A stretch of 11,006 nt of DNA from Bacillota bacterium. GTDB lineage: Bacteria > Bacillota > Dethiobacteria > DTU022. Position numbers and translations under genes: made by a program. Below, one piece after another: positions 7,345 through 11,006 of this stretch (its first letter is position 1; each line of letters starts with the position of its first letter). The notes under the pieces were generated by a model. That model was given only the letters and a program-made list of their open reading frames with translations. It ran no database searches and was not told the DNA's origin. The DNA is taken from NCBI GenBank assembly GCA_012510325.1, contig JAAZIG010000144.1, positions 1 to 11,006 of the forward strand, read 5' to 3'.

Positions 7345-9561
7345 CTAGCATTCACTGTAGCCGCAGGCTTCGCATTTGGCACACCCTTCAACCCTGATCA
7401 CCGCTCCGCTGCCGCAATCGGGGCAGATTTCCCGCGATTGATGTCCGCCGCCGTTCTCTCCCGCCTTCACCTTGGCCAGCTGGGCCAGGGCTCGCCCGAT
7501 GGCGTCGGGGACACTCATGATCCGATTTGGTCCGAATCCGACAGAGCGGTAACCACCGATCCCTTCAAGCTGGGCGACTATCTCTTCCACACCGACACCA
7601 CAGCGCAGAGCCAGAGAGATCAGCCTGGCGATACCCTCGGTGAAAGCGACCACATCGCTCCCGGCCTTGCCGATCTGGGCAAAGAGCTCAAAGGGTTTAC
7701 CCCCGGCTGTGTTGACCGTCACAAAAAGATTACCCAGCGGGGTTTTGATCCGGGTCGTATGCCCGACCAGAGTTGCCGGGCGGCTGCTCGGCCTGAGGCT
7801 TTCATCATCGCCGACACCTATATTCAAAACCTGCTTCTCCCGGGATCCGTCCCGGTAGACGGTAATACCTTTGCAACCCATTTTCCAGGCAAGAATATAA
7901 GCGTCGTTCACCTCTTCGACAGTCGCTTCTCTCTTTAAGTTTATCGTCTTGCTGACCGCATTATCGGTATATTTCTGAAAGACGGCCTGGTGGCGGATAT
8001 GCCAGCCGGGCTCGATCTCGTGGGCTGTCTTGAATAGTTCCCTGACATAGTCGGGCACCGCAGTCTCATCGGCGGGGATCTGTCCGCTGCGGGCGATCTT
8101 CTCGATGAGCTCTTCGGAATAAAAGCCGTCCCGCCGGGAAAATTCCAGGAAAAGAGGGTTCACCTCGGGCAGGTCCACCCCTCCCAGGACATCCTTTCGC
8201 AAAAAAGCGATGCTGAAATAAGGTTCAATTCCGCTGCTGGCTCCAGCCAGGATCGAGATGGTCCCCGTCGGAGCGATCGTGGTGCGGGTGGCATTGCGAA
8301 CCCGATCCTCCGCCTTGCCGGTATCGTAAATGCTCCCTTCAAAATTGGGCAGCACCCCCCGCTCCGCCGCCAGCTCCACCGAACATTTTTTCGCCTCCTC
8401 ATTGATCAGGCTCATTATCTTCTCCGCCAGATCCAGCGCCGCCTCGCTGTCATAGGGGATACCCAGACGGACCAGCAAATCATGCCAGCCCATCACCCCC
8501 AGGCCGATTTTCCGGTTGCCCTCCTTATGCATGCGGGCAATCTCATCGATGACATAGCGGCTGCTGTCGATAACATTATCGAGGAAGCGAACCGCGGTCC
8601 AGGTGACCCGGCGCAGCTTCTCCCAATCGACCTCGCCTGCTTCAGTGACAAACCTGCCCAGATTGAGCGAGGCCAGGCAGCAGGCTTCATATGGCAGCAG
8701 CGGCTGCTCACCGCAGGGGTTGGTCGTCTCATACTTTCCGATGTGAGGGGTGGGATTAAACCGGTTCATCTGATCGATGAAGATAATCCCCGGATCGCCT
8801 TTGGACCAGGCTTTCTGAATGATAAGGCCGAAGACCTCTTTTGCATTCAGCTGCACGCTCTCCCCCGTCTCCGGATCGGGGTACGGCTCATCATTGCGCG
8901 GATTGATCAGATCGTAAAAAGGATCGGGATCCTCTCCGGTCACCTTGCGCATAAACTCGTCGGAGACGGTAACCGAGAGATTGAAGTTGCTGATCTCCCC
9001 CTCTTTCTCTTTGCAACAAATGAAATCCAAAATGTCGGGATGGTTATAAATGAGCGAACCCATATTCGCACCCCGGCGGGTACCGCCCTGCTTGACCGCT
9101 TCCGTAGCCGCATCGAATATCTTTAAAAAAGAGATCGGCCCGCTGGCCACCCCGTTGGTTGTGCGAACACGGTCACCCGCCGGGCGCAGCCTGTCAAAAG
9201 CAAAACCGGTGCCGCCCCCTGTCTTCTGTACCAGAGCCATATGTTTAAGGGAAGTGAAGATCCCCTCCATGCTATCATCTACAGGCAAAACGAAACAGGC
9301 GCTGAGCTGTTGCAGATCACCGCCTGCATTCATCAAGGTTGGCGAATTGGGCATAAAATAGGCCTTGGCCATGGCCTGATAAAATTCCTCTTCGATCTCC
9401 TTTATCGTCGATTCATCCCGGCCATATTCCCTTTCCACCGCAGCCATATTTACAGCCACTCTTCTGAGCAGATCTGCCGGCGTCTCCAGAAAATTACCCT
9501 CCGGGTCTTTCCTTAAATATCTCCTCTCGTATGTAATCCTGGCGTTTTCACTGAGTTCCAT
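7345..9561 (-). CDS. nrdJ: Adenosylcobalamin-dependent (class II) ribonucleoside-diphosphate reductase
   Basis: A 738-residue class II ribonucleotide reductase, which makes deoxynucleotides from ribonucleotides with a cobalamin-derived radical and needs no oxygen. With the ATG at 9561, the active-site NPCGE is at 281-285 (radical Cys 283, Asn 281, Glu 285). The disulfide cysteines are likely C89 (SACF) and C294, the latter 11 residues after the radical Cys as in the Thermotoga enzyme. Other family blocks are NSPTLMNAG (72-80), KTGGGTGFAFDRLRP (113-127), PTGTISILAGASSGIEP (431-447), and a TSCPD-type domain near 597-700. The C-terminus is a zinc-ribbon-like CPDCG (713-717) and CxxCxxCGYSEC (727-738), which carries the cysteines that re-reduce the active site. 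The ATG has GAGGAG about 10 nt upstream. An in-frame TTG at 9663 with AAGGA before it would add 34 basic residues unlike the family, so I reject it. The gene has its own promoter behind the tRNA terminator. Confidence 0.96.
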   Translation of the reverse strand: MELSENARITYERRYLRKDPEGNFLETPADLLRRVAVNMAAVEREYGRDESTIKEIEEEFYQAMAKAYFMPNSPTLMNAGGDLQQLSACFVLPVDDSMEGIFTSLKHMALVQKTGGGTGFAFDRLRPAGDRVRTTNGVASGPISFLKIFDAATEAVKQGGTRRGANMGSLIYNHPDILDFICCKEKEGEISNFNLSVTVSDEFMRKVTGEDPDPFYDLINPRNDEPYPDPETGESVQLNAKEVFGLIIQKAWSKGDPGIIFIDQMNRFNPTPHIGKYETTNPCGEQPLLPYEACCLASLNLGRFVTEAGEVDWEKLRRVTWTAVRFLDNVIDSSRYVIDEIARMHKEGNRKIGLGVMGWHDLLVRLGIPYDSEAALDLAEKIMSLINEEAKKCSVELAAERGVLPNFEGSIYDTGKAEDRVRNATRTTIAPTGTISILAGASSGIEPYFSIAFLRKDVLGGVDLPEVNPLFLEFSRRDGFYSEELIEKIARSGQIPADETAVPDYVRELFKTAHEIEPGWHIRHQAVFQKYTDNAVSKTINLKREATVEEVNDAYILAWKMGCKGITVYRDGSREKQVLNIGVGDDESLRPSSRPATLVGHTTRIKTPLGNLFVTVNTAGGKPFELFAQIGKAGSDVVAFTEGIARLISLALRCGVGVEEIVAQLEGIGGYRSVGFGPNRIMSVPDAIGRALAQLAKVKAGENGGGHQSREICPDCGSGAVIRVEGCAKCEACGYSEC

Positions 9562-9685
9562 CCTAGATCCACTCCTCGCGGTATGATTGCAGATAACAAA
9601 ATTGACCTTGCGGGGCCTCTTCCCACTTAGCCGTTTTAAGGTTATTATTCTCGTTAAAGGCAATGCTTCCTTGTTCAGTGCGAAT

Positions 9686-9715
9686 TATATAACAAGAAAA
9701 GAGCTTTCCCGACAA
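9686..9715 (-). promoter_or_regulatory. Likely nrdJ promoter
   Basis: On the minus strand TTGTCG (9710-9715) lies 18 bp from TATATA (9686-9691), preceded by TGT as an extended -10; the overlapping TATAAT (9684-9689) is a perfect hexamer but with a 20-bp spacer. Start near 9678, leader about 115 nt. In that leader I see no cobalamin riboswitch core and no convincing NrdR box. Confidence 0.45.
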
Positions 9716-9742
9716 TACTTGAGGAGATCTTCACTATTCAAG

Positions 9743-9777
9743 AAAAAAAGTGACAGAAGGCACATCCCTCCTGACAC
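9743..9777 (-). terminator. Intrinsic terminator of the tRNA operon
   Basis: On the minus strand GTGTCAGGAGG (9777-9767) folds with CCTTCTGTCAC (9760-9750) as an 11-bp stem with one mismatch and one G-U pair, a 6-nt loop, and a run of seven T directly after (9749-9743). It begins 8 nt past the CCA of tRNA-Val. Confidence 0.85.
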
Positions 9778-9784
9778 CTTGAAG

Positions 9785-9859
9785 TGGTGGGCGAAGCAGG
9801 ATTTGAACCTACGACCCCCTGCTTGTAAGGCAGGTGCTCTCCCACTGAGCTATTCGCCC
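9785..9859 (-). tRNA. tRNA-Val (anticodon UAC)
   Basis: A 75-nt cloverleaf with encoded CCA (9785-9787). The acceptor GGGCGAA pairs with TTCGCCC; the anticodon stem CCTGC/GCAGG closes the loop CTTACAA, giving anticodon TAC at 9827-9825. The T-loop TTCAAAT is standard. It is the last gene of the tRNA operon. Confidence 0.96.
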
Positions 9860-9868
9860 AAAAAAAAA

Positions 9869-9944
9869 TGGTGACCCCTAGGGGATTTGAACCCCTGCTG
9901 CCAGCTTGAAAGGCTGGTGTCCTCACCGATTAGACGAAGGGGCC
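9869..9944 (-). tRNA. tRNA-Glu (anticodon UUC)
   Basis: A 76-nt cloverleaf with encoded CCA (9869-9871). The acceptor GGCCCCT pairs with AGGGGTC including one G-U; anticodon stem CCAGC/GCTGG with loop CTTTCAA gives TTC at 9910-9908. A spacer of nine T separates it from tRNA-Val; tRNA-Met ends 6 nt upstream. Confidence 0.96.
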
Positions 9945-9950
9945 ATGATT

Positions 9951-10026
9951 TGGTGGGCCCACCAGGGCTCGAACCTGGGACCAACCGGTTATGAGCCGGC
10001 CGCTCTTCCAGCTGAGCTATGGGCCC
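9951..10026 (-). tRNA. tRNA-Met, elongator (anticodon CAU)
   Basis: A 76-nt cloverleaf with encoded CCA (9951-9953). The acceptor GGGCCCA pairs fully with TGGGCCC, so the first base pair is G-C and it is not an initiator tRNA. The loop CTCATAA gives anticodon CAT at 9993-9991. A CAT tRNA could also be the isoleucine tRNA modified to lysidine by TilS. The Met-Glu-Val order is common in Clostridia and favours elongator Met, but the sequence alone does not settle it. Confidence 0.85.
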
Positions 10027-10095
10027 CGCTAATCCAGCTCTGTCTGTTTGCTAAATAAGCAACCCTTCAAACACGTTTTACCGTGTCCAAAAAGC

Positions 10096-10125
10096 AGTTT
10101 AGCATACCCGAAAGCATGTTGTCAA
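10096..10125 (-). promoter_or_regulatory. tRNA operon promoter
   Basis: On the minus strand a perfect -35 TTGACA (10120-10125) lies 18 bp from TAAACT (10096-10101), which is preceded by TGC as an extended -10. The start would be near 10089, leaving a pre-tRNA leader of about 60 nt that holds two small inverted repeats, ACACG/CGTGT (10071-10086) and TTGCT/AGCAA (10049-10063). Confidence 0.7.
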
Positions 10126-10164
10126 GACATATTCGCCCATCGCGATCGGTCCTGATCTGAACAA

Positions 10165-10193
10165 TAGACAATTGGCTTTTTCTTCGATAACAT
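10165..10193 (+). promoter_or_regulatory. Possible promoter for the small exported protein
   Basis: TAGACA (10165-10170) and TAACAT (10188-10193) are spaced by 17 bp, about 70 bp ahead of the GTG start. It is divergent from the tRNA promoter, with 39 bp between the two -35 elements. Confidence 0.4.
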
Positions 10194-10264
10194 TAGGGGT
10201 GATATCGCGAGAGGAACAATACCGGCAACGGGCCCGGTTAAACAGAAGGGAGCAGGTTACAGCT

Positions 10265-10672
10265 GTGAATAGATACCTCGCCATACTGATACTTGTCGGC
10301 TTGTTTTTATTTACCGGCGGAAGTTGCGACCAGACCCGGCTGACAGGGGAGATCAGCGTGCCTGACACCCGGGTAACGGCAGGTAAGACGATACCGCTGC
10401 TTCTTGAAGTGCCGGAGGAGCTGGCGGGCATCTACCGGGTCCACTGGGAAGTGGATTCCCCGGACAAGGGAGAGATCCGCCAAGGAGAACAGCTGAGGGA
10501 ATCTTTGACGGCGGAAGAACTGCGCCTATATTTCGGGGAAGAGATAGACTTCGACCGGGTAGCCCTCTTTACCGCCAGGGAGCCGGGCTCCTGCCGCATC
10601 AGCGCCAGCGGTTTCTACAAGCAGACCAATCCTCAGGATATCACCTTCATCGATCTGGAAATAACCCGCTGA
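10265..10672 (+). CDS. Small exported protein, possibly a lipoprotein; function unknown
   Basis: I do not recognise this 135-residue protein. From the GTG at 10265 it has a short basic start (NRY), a hydrophobic stretch (5-16) and Cys 21 in the context TGGSC, like a signal peptide. The residues before Cys (Gly, Gly, Ser) fit a lipobox only loosely, because position -3 is usually Leu, Val or another larger residue, so lipid attachment is uncertain. The mature part (22-135) is rich in alternating beta-type and acidic stretches (SVPDTRVTAGKTIPLLLEVP, YRVHWEVDSP, ITFIDLEITR) and may fold as a small beta-sandwich. AGGGAG lies 12 nt before the GTG, rather far. The open frame extends upstream to an ATG at 10172, but those 31 extra residues are polar, overlap the predicted promoter, and would bury the signal peptide. 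It is divergent from the tRNA operon. Confidence 0.65.
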   Translation: MNRYLAILILVGLFLFTGGSCDQTRLTGEISVPDTRVTAGKTIPLLLEVPEELAGIYRVHWEVDSPDKGEIRQGEQLRESLTAEELRLYFGEEIDFDRVALFTAREPGSCRISASGFYKQTNPQDITFIDLEITR

Positions 10673-10906
10673 GCCCTCGGTTCACCGGATCGTTGGTTAA
10701 ATTTGCATTATCCGATATGATCAATAAAACAACGCTCTCATCGGGGAACCCGGCCAACCGCTCCGCAGGCGCCCGGAACACGGTGAACCCAGGAAGAAAA
10801 AGGGCAGCGCTTATATCGATGCAAGCCAGAACCGGAAATGCCCCGTTATCTGTCCCCAGGCTCAGTTACCGGGACGCCATAATAACCGCTCGAGGAGAGG
10901 TCGGAA
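10673..10906 (+). other. Intergenic region with a likely long leader
   Basis: This 234-bp gap holds a good promoter candidate and then about 180 nt before the next start codon. An open frame at 10693-10932 has no family resemblance, begins on the -35 element and overlaps the next gene, so I do not accept it as coding. No riboswitch class was recognised and no strong terminator follows the upstream gene. Confidence 0.4.
10693..10721 (+). promoter_or_regulatory. Likely promoter for the right-edge gene
   Basis: TTGGTT (10693-10698) and TATGAT (10716-10721) are separated by exactly 17 bp, with 5 of 6 -10 bases matching consensus. The start would be near 10728, giving a leader of about 180 nt. 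Confidence 0.45.
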
Positions 10907-11006
10907 ATGTTTTGCCAATCCTGTGGAAATAATGGGATCCAGTACGCACAATACCACTACCATGCTCCAGAGGGCACCGATGAGTCCAGTTATCTGATCG
11001 CACTGG
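10907..11006 (+). CDS. Start of a CxxC zinc-ribbon-like protein (cut by window edge)
   Basis: The ATG at 10907 follows a very good ribosome binding site (AGGAGAGGT, 5 nt spacing). The 33 visible codons begin MFCQSCGNNGIQYAQYHYHA, with a CxxCG pair at residues 3-6 like the first half of a zinc knuckle, then a His/Tyr-rich stretch and an acidic PEGTDES. The second metal-binding pair would be beyond the right edge or may be absent. The strong start signal makes coding likely; the function cannot be judged from so short a piece. Confidence 0.6.
   Translation, partial: MFCQSCGNNGIQYAQYHYHAPEGTDESSYLIAL

Noticed and set aside
7303..9126. Plus-strand open frames of 200 codons or more opposite nrdJ
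   Set aside because: nrdJ is unambiguous on the other strand; these are frame shadows.
9562..9663. N-terminal extension of NrdJ from a TTG start with AAGGA upstream
   Set aside because: The 34 added residues are basic and unlike the family, which starts close to MELSENARITYERRY.
9562..9690. Cobalamin riboswitch or NrdR box in the nrdJ leader
   Set aside because: I saw neither the conserved riboswitch core nor two NrdR-type dyads; the leader is short. A covariance scan would settle it.
10693..10932. 79-codon plus-strand frame
   Set aside because: It begins on a promoter element and overlaps in another frame the start of the better supported gene at 10907.

Overview
This window looks like ordinary chromosomal sequence from a Bacillota (Firmicutes) species, probably in or near the Clostridia. 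The grounds are strong AGGAGG-type ribosome binding sites, frequent GTG starts, tRNA genes with encoded CCA ends, an oxygen-independent B12-type ribonucleotide reductase, and a nucleoside kinase fused to a threonyl-tRNA-synthetase-like N-terminal part, an architecture typical of Clostridia and Thermotogae. The lineage is inferred from gene content only. I found no transposase, phage gene, CRISPR array, toxin-antitoxin pair or other defence cluster.

Layout: positions 1 to about 10026 are read from the minus strand. From high to low coordinates, in order of transcription, they hold a tRNA operon (Met, Glu, Val; 10026-9785) with a convincing promoter and a strong intrinsic terminator; nrdJ, class II ribonucleotide reductase (9561-7345); a MATE-family exporter (7254-5866); a DUF885 putative metallopeptidase with a HEAYPGHH motif (5639-4008); the nucleoside kinase (3823-2132); a solitary SAM-dependent DNA methyltransferase (start at 1936 or 1981, end at 626); and the first 146 codons of an MFS-type membrane protein that runs off the left edge (439-1). 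Right of the tRNA promoter the strand switches. A small exported protein or lipoprotein (10265-10672) and the start of a zinc-ribbon-like protein (10907 to the edge) are on the plus strand, so 10027-10264 is a divergent promoter region.

The minus-strand genes do not form one obvious pathway. NrdJ and the nucleoside kinase both touch nucleotide supply, but each seems to have its own promoter and the genes are separated by 90-230 bases, so this is a co-directional run of mostly independent units rather than a tight operon. The methyltransferase has no promoter I can see and may be read through from the kinase.

The points worth a second look are small: a methyltransferase without a restriction partner and with an unusual motif layout; a promoter, leader hairpin and 14-bp palindrome stacked ahead of the MFS gene; a hairpin at the very start of the kinase mRNA; related GC-rich hairpins behind consecutive genes; a pure nine-T spacer between two tRNAs; and two leader regions on the right that I could not assign. 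I did not find a convincing new biological system here.
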